From Arachnopeziza araneosa (taxonomy: Eukaryota; Ascomycota; Leotiomycetes; Helotiales; Arachnopezizaceae), in the NCBI GenBank assembly GCA_003988855.1, contig QYAI01000092.1:1-64000 (forward strand): 64,000 bases of DNA. The letters are read 5' to 3'. Of this stretch, positions 9,355-21,721 are shown piece after piece. Every line of letters starts with the position of its first letter. Within the stretch, counting starts at the first letter, position 1. The notes under the pieces are model-generated. The model saw only the letters and a list, made by a program, of their open reading frames with translations, was not told the origin of the DNA and searched no databases. Both the position numbers and the translations under genes were made by a program.

Positions 9355-12078
9355 CTATTTATCCTTTCCGCAATATAATTCAGCTGGGATGATCTGCCCA
9401 GGGTCTTCACTGGAGAAGCCCGCGTGGCGGAATTTCTCGCCTTTGCCCACTATCTACCATCAGTATGTATCCGGTAAGATAAACAGAGAATAAGAAAACA
9501 AGAGAAGAACTCACAGTCACCCCATTGGATACCATCCACGTTAAACTCGGTTAAATCTGTCGTGCTCGCACAGAGCGCCCGAATACTCCCATACATCTGC
9601 GGTATAAATCCCTCACGGGTAAACGTAAAAGCCCACCAACAAACCGCCGTCATAGCAATCATCAACACCGTAGAGATGAAGATTGGATAGGCAGCGTAGG
9701 TGACGAAATAGATGCTATGCTGAACCCCATGTTGCGGGTCCGTGTAGATGGTTTCAACAGTAGATATGGCTTCGCCGAGGAGCCAGTGCATCAATGCTGC
9801 ATACACCATGATGGGGATGAGAATGTGGGAAGGGAGTTGAAGGAAGTACGATTGTTCAAATGGCTTTCCACGGACGATTGTGCAGCGCGGTCTTCTTCGA
9901 GTCGTTTCCCACTTGCCCCATTCTTGTTCCATGCTGATCAGAGTGATATTATATATCAGCAGGAGATAGAGCAGAGAATAGAGGAATTGGGCTCCGTTGG
10001 AGACGGCGAAGGCGATGAATTCCGCACCCAAGGAGTCGGCCGTGAACGATCCAAGAGTTGCGGACGAGGTAAAACCACCCCAGGTGCCGTACATGGATTT
10101 CAGATAATAACCAACACCTTGAGAACATGGGTAATAATGAGCGTCGGCAGGTGAACTACAGCCAGTGCGAAACTGACGGGCCGAACTTGTCATACCCACT
10201 ACGAGCATGATGGAGACAGCCAGCATCGCTGCAGAGGTAAAGACCAGGATGATCATCTGCGAGATTGCATTGGTCCCAAGATTGGAGAGCAGCGACCGTT
10301 TATACTTGATGGCGATGGAGGGATGAGGTAGGTCAGCCGACTTGTTAATGTTGTTGAACTTCTTGCACTTTTGACAGTGACCGATGCTATCCCCGGTTTT
10401 CGAGGGTACTGGGTCTTTGCAATGCTTGTGACAAGTGTGCCCAACTTCACTGCGCCATCCATCTCCAGAGTTGAGCAGACATTCGTTCTTGACTTTGAGT
10501 TCGGGGTCCAACACCGAAGCAACAAGCACATCACCAAACGTGAGAAGGTGTTCCTTGGACCTGAATCGAGCTCGAAAATTTTGAAGGATCATGTACGTGG
10601 CCTTGATCCAGAGGCAAGCCATGAGGATCAGAGCGGCTTGCATTCGCACATTCATTCTGCACTGCTGCGGCTGTGGGTTGCTCAAATGACAGTAGATCTC
10701 TATACCATTGGTACAGTTGCCAATCTCGTATTTCCAGAAGTCTGGATCCGGATCGCTCTTGACAACTTCCAGAAGTGCATTTTCATAAGTCGTGGTACCC
10801 TTATACTGGGTACAGTTTGGGGTATACGAAATGCTGACATCTGCGAACGTGGTAGAATTGCCCAACTGGCTTGAGCTATAATCGCCAGAGATTTGACCGA
10901 CTTGACTTGGAAGGACGTACGCGCCAGATCTAAAGGCGGTCCAGCATGCAGAATCAGATACGTATTCGTCTGCCCAATTCTGTCCACCAGATATATACCC
11001 ATAATTCAATGGCTCATCTACTATGGAATACGTGATCTGTGAAGGCATCTGTATCAAAAAAGATGGTCCAATGACAGAATTTGCCAAGAAATGAACGGGC
11101 TACATCCAATCAGCACGGATCATGGCACACTTGAGATCACTTACAAGAGATGTAGCGATCAGCAATAGCCAAGCAAGCCATGCCTTGCCCTTTCCATCAC
11201 GTTTATGATTGATGGAAAGTGGGGAATTGGTACCGACTTTGGAATCTCCCCTCTTGCTCAGAACCCACCGAACCTCGTCTACCTTCAGAGAGGTGACTAG
11301 CTGTTGATAAGTGTTTGAACAGCCTAGGATCATCGTGGCTGCAATATTGATAAACAAATGCACGGCCTGAAACGCAATTAGTACTTGGAGTCTCTCAGCA
11401 GTCTTGTGTACTCACCACATTCCTACTCTGCGCAGTTTTACAGCTCTCTCCAGACTTTCCTCCTACCGATGTGCTATTCTTATTCACCCGCTCCGTAAAA
11501 TCTCGGAGATACGAAAAGACGATGATGGACATGATGGCCGCGCACACGGCCGTAAAAGCAGCCATAGTCCTCAGACTCCGATCCACCAACATCTGCTTCC
11601 TCCACAGACCCGGTCTCCCATGTGCAAACTGACCATTGAAAGAACTATAGGATCTCTTGGGGAGCATGCCATGTGTGGGTAGCAGCCGCCGCACGCCCGA
11701 ACCAAAGCCCGTCCGCTGCCGTGGTGCTCCATCGCCGTCGCCATTCAGAGATTTGACCGCTTCGTAGTCGGACGTGGTGACAATGGAGGAGGCCTTGCGG
11801 AGGAGGAAACGCGACGACGCATTGTCAGTGAGCGTCGGTCGAGGCGAGGGGAGGGGCGATCTGCTGTCGTCCGTCTTCCATGGCGACATCAACGTTGCAT
11901 CGCTCTCCTCCGGTCCTCTGGGTGTCGTCGGCGGGCTCGCATCTTTCCTACAGCTTCAATCAGCAATATCCTCAGCTGCGTTTGATTCTAGGCAGACGCA
12001 CTCGAGATCCACCATGGCGAGATCCGTGTCATTCTCCCAGTCATCAAAGAGCCGCGCGAACTTCGTGTTCTCAGCCAT
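9355..12078 (-). CDS. multi-pass fungal membrane protein, DUF6536-like
   Basis: Five exons on the minus strand: 12002-12078, 11416-11947, 11145-11366, 9515-11099 and 9355-9449. They sum to 836 aa with consistent phases (introns 45-65 nt). The N-terminal 130 residues are hydrophilic and Pro/Ser-rich (MAENTKFARLFDDWE start). One helix then follows (MAAFTAVCAAIMSIIVFSYL). Next comes a Cys-containing extracellular loop and the region INIAATMILGCSNTYQQLV to LPVHFLANSVIGPSF. This matches the layout of the DUF6536 domain (N..sNy.MQ.l, then the PlHllyNS helix), though divergently. An extracellular part with several N-glycosylation sites precedes at least five more TM helices. A cytosolic loop carries two CxxC/HxxH-like pairs (TCHKHC, HCQKCKK), a possible metal site. 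The function of the family is unknown. The start is chosen because a 54-nt intron with a GTGCGT donor links it to the next exon in frame. Confidence 0.72.
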
Positions 12079-13520
12079 GGTCCACGATCGCGTTCGCCGT
12101 GTTCCTTAACCACTCCCACCGGCGCCGTGGCAGTGCATTGTCGACGAAGAGCATGTTGCCAGAGCCGTGAATCAGAGTAAGCTTCTCCGGAGGAGTCAAC
12201 CATGCCGTGTCGATCATGGTAATGTTTGATCATATCTGCTGTGCCGCAGCGTAGATTGCTGCTGAAACGAGGGCTCGAAGGAGGTTGGCGGATGAGAGTG
12301 GCCTGGGGGATTCATTGGGCACGGCAGGCCGGCTGTTGGGGGAGCGTTTGCAGGTACGGTGTATGACGAAGACATGGTTCTCTCGAAGAATTGGTTCTCT
12401 CGAAGACATGGTTCTCTAGCGTTCTGGCGGTGGTGGCTGAGGACATGTGGGGTGCTTCAGAATCCGAATCCACATCAGAATCCAAATCATGTTTCGACGT
12501 CAAGCCCTCGTAATTTTAAGGTTGGGTGGAGGGTGGCAATCATGTTTCTAGAAGCCTTCGATCCAAGCAGCTTCCTCTTTCGTCTGCAGAGATTTTGAAG
12601 TGCAAATTCTGCGTGTGTCCGGTCGGAGATTTCTGCAACGGCCGTCTCAGCCCTATACTTCAGCACCAAATGCCCGCACGAATCGGGGGAGACAGGCGTC
12701 CTGTACCACCAACGGTGATTCTGGCACCAGCCGCCAACCGCCGCCATGACTGCACATTGCCTGAAGCACCCGCAGAGTCGCTGCTGGGCAATGGGGAATC
12801 CAGGAATCCTCACACCTCATACGGCAAGGTCTCTCCTCTGTGCGACGCGGCGCACGATTCCTCCTCCGGTCCTTTGGATGGCATTCTCCGTCGGTTTTCG
12901 CAGCGCCTTGCTTCTTTGGGACGGCGGTGCTCTGGGCTGGTGTGACGCTGTTATGCATGTACGAAGGCAGCCATATACCAGATATGAAAAACGATGTCTG
13001 ACCTCACCCAGAGGGAGACACAGCCGCGGTGGCTTAGCTCAGCAATCAACGAGACGGTGAGGGAGAGACGCTCCTCTCTACATGGCACTGGACATTATCA
13101 GCAATCATGCAAAAAGATTGGGTTGGGCGTGGCGACTCTCTCTCCGGTGGGAATACTCAGTGGAAACAACCTGGACGCATCAATCGATCCCGAAGCCTCA
13201 ATTCAATGCACATGGTGGTCTCGCGTCACCCGTTCGAGTCAACTCTCCGCCGCTGTGAGACATGTAGATTGACAAATCTTTTCTCCTGGAAAGTCGTCGA
13301 TGGTACACCAAGCCCTAGATCACGGTGCACCGAACAAGCCCTAACACGTGACCCTCGCTCGGTTAAATAGCGTAGGTCCCTTGGACCATCCCATCGCTGC
13401 AGTTCACCCCCTTCACATCCTATGCATCGTTACATGCATATCCCGAGCCTCAAGTCCCGTCTGCGCGCGGCACAGTGCAGTCCAGCGCGCCTGTGTGCTG
13501 GTGTGTGGGAAGAAACCAAG

Positions 13521-13550
13521 CATCCATCCATCCATCCATCCATCCATCCA
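13521..13550. repeat. (CATC)n microsatellite
   Basis: Seven or more tandem CATC units. There are no unique spacers, so this is not an array of the CRISPR kind. Confidence 0.95.
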
Positions 13551-14130
13551 ACCAACATCATGCCGACTGCTCGGTACCAGCAAAACCTCCGCAGCCCTCA
13601 TCCCCGGGTCGAGGATCCGGTGGAGCCACCTCGACTAGGCCTGAGAATGAACAGGTACAGTACACATACAGCACACACCCAGAAATTGGTCAGCAAGTAA
13701 GCATAACTGGATCGGTGCATGGAGCTGGCCGCTGGTTGGAGCGATCGCGATCAGGCGAATGGGGAGCCCGGTTTGCGGGTAGGCAGCAGTTGTGCATGCG
13801 GTTCTGTCTGATCTACGACGGGGGGGGAGGGGGACTGGCTAAAGGGGGGTGGATGCGCGCCGGGATGTTCTCGACGAAGAGAGAGAGAGAATCAAAAAAA
13901 AGATGTGATATTGATGCTGCTGTTTACAGATGATGGAGTGTCATGCGGCAGAGCCCACAAAGAGACTCTGACGCCCAATTACTCGACCCCGTCTACCGCC
14001 AATTTTGGATCCCCCCGTTGCTAAATAGGAAAGAGTAAGAATACAGAGGTATCAGTGGCGCCCCAGGAAAAATACACACACGCACACCGCCATCCCAAGT
14101 CTATACATAGATGAGTAAATAAAGAAAGAA

Positions 14131-14157
14131 AGCAAGCAAGCAAGCAAGCAAGCAAGC
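14131..14157. repeat. (GCAA)n microsatellite
   Basis: About six tandem GCAA units followed by a poly-A run, just beyond the stop of the minus-strand Zn2Cys6 gene, so probably in its 3-prime UTR. Confidence 0.95.
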
Positions 14158-14190
14158 CAAAAAAAAAACAGTGCCGTGAGATCACCCTGC

Positions 14191-15937
14191 CTATCCCGCG
14201 TTCCAATCTGGGTAGCCACTGCTGTCCAGACCACCCAGCGAACTCGAGCTCCCCAAGTGGCCTGAGTAGAAGCCCAAGCTGCCACCGAGCAAATCCGCGT
14301 CCCCAAACGCGAGATCCATGGCCTCAAACCTCCCAACCTCAATCTCGCCCTCCTCAACCGGGCTCTCCTCCCCGGCCCAGTCCATGCCGTTCTGCAGCGC
14401 TGCCTGCACCTCCCTCCAGACGCGCTGGTTCCGCATCTTATCCGTTTCCCAGCCGTCACTGTCGGTGCCACCACCCTGCCGCATCATCGGACCTATTCGC
14501 AGGATCGGCATCTCCTCGACGCGCACCAGCTGCTGTAGCATCCGCAGCGCCTCGCTCTGGGGCCAGGCGCCCTCGCGCCCCGGCGCCAGCTTCAGGAGAT
14601 CCACCGCGCGGGACTGCACGTACGGATCCGGCGTGGCGAGGGCCGTGATGAAGAGGGGGAAGATGAGGTCGTGCGTGATGGTGAACTTATGTGCCGGCGT
14701 GGGGTTGGTGAGGATGATGTGTTCGGCTAGTGTCAGGAGCTCTTCGTGCGGTGGTTGGAGAGGGTTGACGACTGCCGATACAAGGAGATAGTAGATTTTT
14801 AGTATAGCGGCTCCTCTCGCGATCTCGGTATTGTTGCCGGCAATGCCAGAGAGATAGATGTCCAGTTTCTGAATCCAGAATTGTAGAGAAGTGAGATGTT
14901 GTGCGTTGGATGTGGAATATAATGTTTCCCGTGAGGCCATCATCTCCGCTGCGATGGTATCAAGTGCATGGCGTGCATTTTCCAAGCTGGTGAAGGGACT
15001 GCTCTGATCGGGCAGAGTGAGTGTGGTAAGAGAGGCCCAGAGGGCGCTGCGCTCAGCGGGAAATTGTGGATTGGTGAAGGCTGCTGCTTGAACACCGAGC
15101 GTGAGGAGGATGGGAGCGAATTCTTGCTTCCATTGGTGTACTGATTTTGCATCAGGATTCGGCAGACCTTCAAGAATCTTGAGCCCGGCGTTGAGGTGGA
15201 TGATTGCTGATGAACTGTGCTACCCGTTAGAGCGAAACAGAGATGCCAGGAAAGAGATTTTACTGGTTTGCAACGAGGAAATCGAAACAGATAAAGAGGA
15301 TGCACGATATGAGCGTGACATCCAGATGCTGCGTTCCCCTTGACATCAACCGATGCAGATGGCTGATGGCTGTGGTATACTGTTTAAAGGCAAAGGGCTG
15401 CAGGTTACTCTCGTTCTGACCCGTGGATTTCAACTCCAGATCTCGATGAACAGCCGCGACGGCAATGACGGCGTGCAGGATACACGGCTCCACGGTAGTC
15501 GATTGCAGGACGCGGTCCTGCCAGAAGGCCGGCCAGAAGTTGGCCGAGAGAGACTTGACGGTGGTGGAGGTAAAGAAGTCGAGCAGCTCCGTTTCAAGCG
15601 GATCTTGTAATGGAACGAGACTAAGGTGGGAGACTGACGCAGATGGTGAACGGGAGAGGGATCTGCCCTTTTGGGCGTTGAGACTGTTGGCGCGGGGCGA
15701 CTTGGGAGGAGGTGGAGGACCGTAACCATCGCACTTCCGACCTGTGGACGTACACCGCTTGCAAAATGGCTTCTCCTCTCCGCACTTGACTCTTCTGATT
15801 CTGTAGGACACCGGTTAGTTTCCAGAGGTGAGAACAACGAGGCATCGGACAGCATACTTGCACGTCACACACCCAAGCCGTGAAGGCGTACCGCATATTC
15901 GATAGCGCTGCGTGCTCTTTGGTTTGGCTCCCGACAT
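14191..15937 (-). CDS. Zn2Cys6 transcription factor with fungal-specific TF domain
   Basis: Three exons on the minus strand: 15858-15937, 15264-15800 and 14191-15214; 546 aa, phases consistent. The binuclear zinc cluster is split by the first intron. It reads GCVTCKIRRVKCGEEKPFCK followed by RCTSTGRKC, the canonical CX2CX6CX5-9CX2CX6C pattern near residues 21-51. The rest resembles the short fungal-specific factors with an EPCILHAVIAVAAVHRDLE helix and an ISCILFICFDFL segment. The C-terminus is acidic (ESPVEEGEIEVGRFEAMDL), a plausible activation region. It should be a nuclear DNA-binding regulator. No adjacent pathway points to its target. Confidence 0.88.
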
Positions 15938-17318
15938 TTTGCTAACTCGAAATGACTTGTCTTTCCACAAAGTTGGCGGCATCCTTCCCATACATAAAGA
16001 CATGACTGGTGGAGGTATAGGGAGGCGAAGCAGCATCAAGATGACAACCCAAGACATCCCACGGCGTTTTGGCTGCTTCAAATGACGAACTATTCTAGCC
16101 ATCGCACATGCCGCTCATTGGCCCAGTCGTTTTTGACGCCTCTCACTTGCGGCACGCGTCACTCTAGGGGCCGTGATATATGACTGGCATGCCAAGAAGC
16201 TCCCAGGGAGACGAAAGACCCTAAGCAAGCCGGGTTCCAGAAGGGCATGGGAGGCAGATGTTCTGCTGCAGCTCCGCTGTCATCACGCCCATGTCGCCGT
16301 TCCGGTCTGTACCTTGCTCCCAACCCGCCCGATTCGGCAGGCTGAACGAGGACTGGACTCAGTCTGCACCTCATCTGCTTTGCGCTCCGTGACTGGTGGT
16401 TTCGTAAATCTCATGGCCTTCCAGAACTGCGGGAATGGCTTACAGCCGGCTACTTTCACGCCCTCACACGGCTGACTTTGCAATTCTCCTGCATCCATGA
16501 GAAGCGTCCAAACCAAGCCCGTCTCCCTCCTTGCATCCCATCCATCCATCCTGCAAACCTCCTTAGGTAAGCATCACGAGCGGTTGCCCTGTTAAATGGC
16601 TGCCTATGCCCACGTAAATGAGAAGCAAGTCTAAGCCTCCATTTATGGGGCCATCGGCTGACCAACTCGTACAGTTTGATTCTGTAACAGATGGATGAAG
16701 AAATTCATGAGGATAAACATGCAGGAGACGGCACACTCGCGCTTTGCCCTAGCCTCGAAAGCCAGAGCGGATCCTCTCTTCACCCCCAAGTGCCGCGGCT
16801 GACGGTGAGAGGTGAGAGTTGAGAGGTGAGAGGTGAGAAGTTTCGTTTCCAGATTTGCATGAGGGGTTGGCTCCCGGTCGAAACATTGGGCAGGGAGATG
16901 GAGTCCTCGTAAAGTTACGAGTTACGGTCAGCTCGGCTCGTCCCGAGATCATGGTGGTAGTGCTGAAGTCAGATTCGGGTATTTAAGGGGTGTTGAGCTG
17001 CTGAATTTATCCTCGACCCACTGTCGTACATATTCTTGGATTTTTCAATGAGACACGAGAGATGAGAAAAGGTGAGAAAAAAGAAAGACGGACCCCCAAC
17101 ATTAGGTTGAGTGAGCATTTGGTCAACAGTAAGATGGTGCGCCCTCAATGCAGCCAAAAGGGGGCCTCCAAGTATTGCGTAGGTAGTCAAGAATACAATG
17201 AAAATCTTCAACACGAAAGGGAATGTTTCGGACCTGATTCCAAATCCCTCCAGTCCCTGATGTTACACCTCTGCCACATGTGCCGCCGTGACATGCCTCC
17301 TTCCGTATTCCGAATGGT
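15938..17318. promoter_or_regulatory. 1.4-kb spacer upstream of the Zn2Cys6 gene
   Basis: No gene seen. A short GAGAGGTGAGA-like direct repeat lies at about 16803-16840. The region must contain the promoter of the Zn2Cys6 gene and the 3-prime UTR of the MARVEL-like gene. Confidence 0.4.
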
Positions 17319-18254
17319 CTACTCCCGATCGCTGTACCCCACGCGCGCGCCGGTGTAACCGTCAAGCGGCCCATGTGTTTCTTCCGCACCGTATCTACTA
17401 TGGTATGCAATGTCTTCCTCAGGCTCAAGATGCGCTTGGGAGGCTCCAGCAGAACGATAGGTAACATCGTCCTGTTCCTCCGGGGCGGAGTAGCCCACGC
17501 TACGGACGCGCATACTCTTCAAGTCGCTCAGCTTCTGTGCATCTTTATCGTCCTCCGGAACAGCATAAACCCCACGGCGGGTTGTTTTTCTCTGCGTCAG
17601 GGTGTCTAAGGCCACGGCGGCGAATGTCGACACGCTGTTCGTTGATACGTTAGCTGCACAGCCACTGCATGAAATGGGATTCTACGCACGTTCCGACAAG
17701 TGCCATTGCCCACAAAGCTTTATAGTCTCTGCAAATTGCGGCTTCGGGCTCTCCGGTCGTATTTTCTCCTTGCCAGACATCTGCAACACAATATTTCCCT
17801 AGGATGTGGGAGGTGCTAACGCTCCAGCAAATAAGGCCGAAGCCAACTGCCCAGATGAGCGAGAGCACTCCATTCAGGATCAGATTGAAACGTGGCGAGA
17901 GGTATGTAAAGTTGTAAAGGCAGATTGTCGCCGTCAAGGATACAATTGTCAAGAGGGAAACTGTCAAGAGCTACGGAGTTCGTGTCAGCGAGGAGGAGGC
18001 TGTGTGAGGAGTAGGCAACCAACGATGATAAAGGTCCATGGTATGGGTATATCTTCGAGTCCTGTCGTGCAATCTAGTCAGAAAGAGGGTCTGCAGACCA
18101 TACAAAAGGGGGACTGACGCATATAATAGATGAAATAGGACATGATTCCCCCCACGACGATCGAGGAGAGTAATTGAACGGTCCGCAGGCCATGAAACAG
18201 AAATCGTGGATATGGAGACGGCACGCCGCCGCGGACATTGCGCTTGAATGCCAT
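17319..18254 (-). CDS. MARVEL-like four-TM membrane protein
   Basis: Four exons on the minus strand (18119-18254, 18024-18061, 17690-17970, 17319-17634) encode 256 aa; all phases fit. The layout is MARVEL-like. A short basic N-terminus (MAFKRNVRGG) is followed by TM1 (RTVQLLSSIVVGGIMSYFIY), TM2 (TFIILLTVSLLTIVSLTATI) and TM3 (FNLILNGVLSLIWAVGFGLI). An extracellular loop with two Cys and TM4 (ALWAMALVGTVSTFAAVAL) come next, then a charged cytosolic tail of about 90 residues rich in Tyr, Glu and Arg. Fungal proteins of this type act in plasma-membrane organisation or are uncharacterised. It is divergent from the HET gene at 18878. Confidence 0.75.
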
Positions 18255-18877
18255 CGTGAAGCTATCGAACGTAGAGCAGATGCAAGACGACGTCGCTGGA
18301 GATCAGGGCAGATAGATATATAGCTTCAACGGGCTGGTTTCAGCACACGCGATTCTTTAACCAGCGCTGATGTCAGGTGATCCTCATTTGCTAGGAAAGG
18401 CTCCCAGACTTCCGGTATGAAATGGCGTCTAGGAAAGGAGATGATTTGTTGCGGCACAGAAGTTTGGGAAGGCTGTGCAACGACACTGATCCAGACGGCC
18501 GCTTGGCTGCTATTTTTGGCGCGGAACCGAGCTGGTGCTGAAGAGTACGCGCCGCGCACGGCTGGTGCGTAGATTTGAGCATACTTGCTGCTGATTATTT
18601 CTTTCTCTCCGGAGCTCCCTCACCAAAACGACCACCCCCGATGGAAGCGAAAGAGCCTTTGGTAAGCTGTATCTTATCTAGACTATCTCTCATTGGCTCT
18701 ACTTATTCTTCTTTACCTCCTTTGAGTAAAAACCTTGATAGGAGTCGGCCAGTGCGGCTATGTTGAGTGGGGCACAGCAGTTGTCTCAGTCAAAAGATCA
18801 ACATTCCAAAAGCCTCATTATTTCTGGATGTATTGTGCGCTTATGTATGCTACACCCAGGCTATTGACTCTCTGAAC
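18255..18877. promoter_or_regulatory. divergent promoter between MARVEL-like and HET genes
   Basis: A 623-bp spacer between two divergently transcribed genes. The HET frame is open upstream to 18767, but only from a GTG; the first ATG is at 18878. Confidence 0.5.
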
Positions 18878-20698
18878 ATGGCCAACGTAGCAAGTGCAAC
18901 CGCCGATCAAGATTTCTCTTCTCCTTCACTCAAAAGAGAACCGTCCTTGCCTATCTATCCCATTCTCCACGAACACAAACGTCAGATTCGTCTCATTGCC
19001 CTTCTGCCTGGAGCCGCTGAAAATTTAGTCCGGTGCAAATTCCAAACGATTTCACTTGGCGGAGAATCAAAATATGAATATGAATCTATTTCCTATGTGT
19101 GGGGAGACTCAAGAATCACGACGCAGATTATCGTCGATGGTATCGCAGTTGATGTGATGGCGAATCTGGAGAATGCCCTTCGTCATATCCGAGACTCAAC
19201 CAAGTCCCGTCTCATCTGGGTTGATGCACTCTGTATCAATCAAACGGATCATCCTGAAAAAACTCGTCAAATCAAGATGATGGGCGATATTTATAAAAAT
19301 TCAAGCCAAGGTTTGTTATGGCTTGGCGACCTCGATGCCCTGGGGATGGACATGGAGAAAGCGAAAGCAGTCAACACTTTCATTCATATGTTAGCCGACG
19401 GTCAAAACATGTCTAGTATTCCACGCGGTCATTTTCTCTGCTTCTCATCTACATGTCAAGATTTTTACTTCCACGCTTTCACGGGACTCAAGTGCCTCCT
19501 TTCTAGCACTTGGTGGACAAGGATATGGACCGTTCAAGAAGTTGTGCTCCCACCGTCCTCTTCTCTCGTTTTCGGCCAGCACTCCATTTCATGGCAGACT
19601 TTCGAGAAAGCTGCAACGTCAATCATCGATAACGGGTGGTCATGCTGTGAGCATATGACAGAGCAAGCTGATATGGCATCCATTCTCAACAAATGGACGT
19701 CTCACTGCTTCTCCATTGCTGGAATCCGCGAGGAGGAACAAGCTCCCCTCGCTGCGCTATGGAGGTTCCGGGACCGAGCTGCAACAGATCCGAGAGACAA
19801 AGTCTTGGGAGTACTTGGATTGATCCCTTCCATGTCTTTCGGTGCTGATGATTCAGATTTCTATGATATAAGCGTTGCAGATCTATACAATCGCCTCGCT
19901 ATCACTCTTATAACCCATCATGAGACTCTGATTCCACTCATCGGCCGTGCAGGCGAACCAGCAAATGTTCCAGGATTAGCTTCGTGGGCTATCGATTGGA
20001 CAACCTCACTCAATTTGTCTGAGGAATGGCCCTGGAAAGCTCACTCTCGATTCTGGAATCAATATTGCAGATTTGCCACATCTCAAGCTTGTGGTAAGCT
20101 CGAGCTATCCATGAAGACGAGTGATGACTGCAGAACCGTTTTCTTGGATGGGATGTTTGTTGATGAGATTGTGGCTGTAGGCGAACCTGCCGCTGCAGGT
20201 ATAGATAAACGTCCGACCATTCACGATTGGCGCCAGCTCTGTCTTATCGATGGACCATATATAACTGGCCATTCATGGGACGAAGTGTTCTACCGTGTCA
20301 TGATTGGAGATCTCATCGCCGAAGAGACAGATGACTGGCCGACCCGTCCACCAAGAGAGATGGATCGGCATTACTTTGACAACTACTTGGCCGGGAATGG
20401 AGAGGAATACGGATTCACTGCGAAGAGCATCGAGAGCACCATCAGCACACAAAGATTCTTTGTTACAGCCCGTGGGTTCATCGGTATTGGGAGTCCGGCG
20501 CTAAAGATCAATGACCAAGTCTGGGTCCTAGGAGGTGGACATCTACCAGTGATCTTGAGGAGCCAAGACAGGTACGGAAATAATGACTCGGAGAGGAAGG
20601 TTTTCACGCTGCTTGGTGATTCCTATGTTCATGGTATCATGTACGGCGAAGCAATCGTGGGTTTAGAGAACAAGATTGAGACTATTGCTCTGCAATGA
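18878..20698 (+). CDS. HET-domain protein
   Basis: An intronless frame of 606 aa from the first ATG. The HET core is complete: ISYVWGDSR near residues 71-79 and IWVDALCINQTD near 113-124, followed by KTRQIKMMGDIY and a WTRIWTVQEVV segment. The DPRDKVLGVLGLIP motif comes later. Its C-terminal 120 residues end in GDSYVHGIMYGEAI, a module shared with the two other HET proteins in this window. HET proteins are known in several fungi as allorecognition or incompatibility effectors that trigger cell death. Whether this one does is inference. Confidence 0.92.
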   Translation: MANVASATADQDFSSPSLKREPSLPIYPILHEHKRQIRLIALLPGAAENLVRCKFQTISLGGESKYEYESISYVWGDSRITTQIIVDGIAVDVMANLENALRHIRDSTKSRLIWVDALCINQTDHPEKTRQIKMMGDIYKNSSQGLLWLGDLDALGMDMEKAKAVNTFIHMLADGQNMSSIPRGHFLCFSSTCQDFYFHAFTGLKCLLSSTWWTRIWTVQEVVLPPSSSLVFGQHSISWQTFEKAATSIIDNGWSCCEHMTEQADMASILNKWTSHCFSIAGIREEEQAPLAALWRFRDRAATDPRDKVLGVLGLIPSMSFGADDSDFYDISVADLYNRLAITLITHHETLIPLIGRAGEPANVPGLASWAIDWTTSLNLSEEWPWKAHSRFWNQYCRFATSQACGKLELSMKTSDDCRTVFLDGMFVDEIVAVGEPAAAGIDKRPTIHDWRQLCLIDGPYITGHSWDEVFYRVMIGDLIAEETDDWPTRPPREMDRHYFDNYLAGNGEEYGFTAKSIESTISTQRFFVTARGFIGIGSPALKINDQVWVLGGGHLPVILRSQDRYGNNDSERKVFTLLGDSYVHGIMYGEAIVGLENKIETIALQ

Positions 20699-21721
20699 AT
20701 CAAGTGTATAACAATACAAGACCTTCTCCCTCAAAACGATCAGGTATCATGATATGGCAACATGACAACAGCCTAGATCGCCCCATCCATCATGCTCTTA
20801 TCTTCCACACCATGAATTCCCCGTACGATATAATCAAGCCAGATCCCCGTCCCAGTACAACCTAGCCAGCCACAGAGCAAATCGCTTGCTTCAAGGCGGT
20901 CAAAATCCGTCCTCGCCAAAAGCGTCCGGAAACCGTAAAGTCGACGCTCAAACACCACAATCTCTACTCGACCAAAGTTGATAAAAACCCGAGACAATAA
21001 GAGATAGGTATCTAAGCGCTCCGCATTTCAGGTTCCAAGTGCGTATGAAAGACGAGAATTGACGTTTTGCGGTTTCGATTTTTTTGTTTTTTTTTTTCCC
21101 GTTCGGCGGCGAGGAATTTTGCTCGCCTCGCTGGCGCATCTACCTCAGAACCAACCATATTCTCAAACCTTTCAAATCCACCATAAGGAGCGGGTTCGGG
21201 AGGCATAATCAGTTGGTTACACACGAGCCAGGAACGTCCACCAGATTCCCCGGAGGAGGTGCATCCAGTTTTCCTTCACACGGTCGTAAATGGTGTTGAT
21301 TTTTGATCATCATACAGCTTAGGAGAAACGTGCTACTGATGAGTTATACCTTTGGGGGCCCTGGCTTCAAGATTTGTTGTGCTAGCTCACTTGAGAAGCC
21401 GTAACGACTCTGTAAAATGTGCCATTTTCCGCATGGGGAATTTGACTCGTCGGTGTAGAATTAAGCTTCCTCGTCACGGGGTTGATGAAGTCGATATGAC
21501 AAACCGGATTTGAAAGGGATGAGAAGAGCGTCAAGTCAAGAACATAGAGAAACACTCCGAAACTTAGTCTGATGCTTTGAAAGTAGAGAGCGGCCGCGAG
21601 GAATTACACAAGTCACCTCCAAGAACGGTTTCCCTCTCATTAAAATTACCCAACCTTCACATCTACCTACGTTTTCTACGTCCCAATCATTAAATCCCAT
21701 GCCTTCTCAACAACAACATCC
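20699..21721. other. 1-kb intergenic region between convergent genes
   Basis: Convergent 3-prime ends of the HET gene and the FUSC/DUF2421 gene. A T run sits near 21080-21098. No coding sequence is recognised. Confidence 0.45.

Larger units (their letters stand above)
12079..14190. other. 2.1-kb spacer with simple repeats
   Basis: No convincing gene. Three overlapping copies of TGGTTCTCTCGAA lie at about 12374-12420, a (CATC)n tract at 13521-13550 and a (GCAA)n tract at 14131-14157 next to an A run. The plus-strand frames open between 12500 and 13100 have no recognisable composition. This is probably the promoter of the DUF6536-like gene on one side and the 3-prime UTR of the Zn2Cys6 gene on the other. 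Confidence 0.5.

Noticed and set aside
9717..10154. 145-aa plus-strand ORF
   Set aside because: Antisense to the large exon of the DUF6536-like gene.
12526..13060. Plus-strand ORFs of 100-139 aa in the 12-13 kb spacer
   Set aside because: Several overlapping frames are open at once, none with domain character; chance ORFs in moderately GC-rich DNA.
13521..13550. CRISPR-like tetranucleotide array
   Set aside because: A pure (CATC)n microsatellite without spacers, in eukaryotic DNA.
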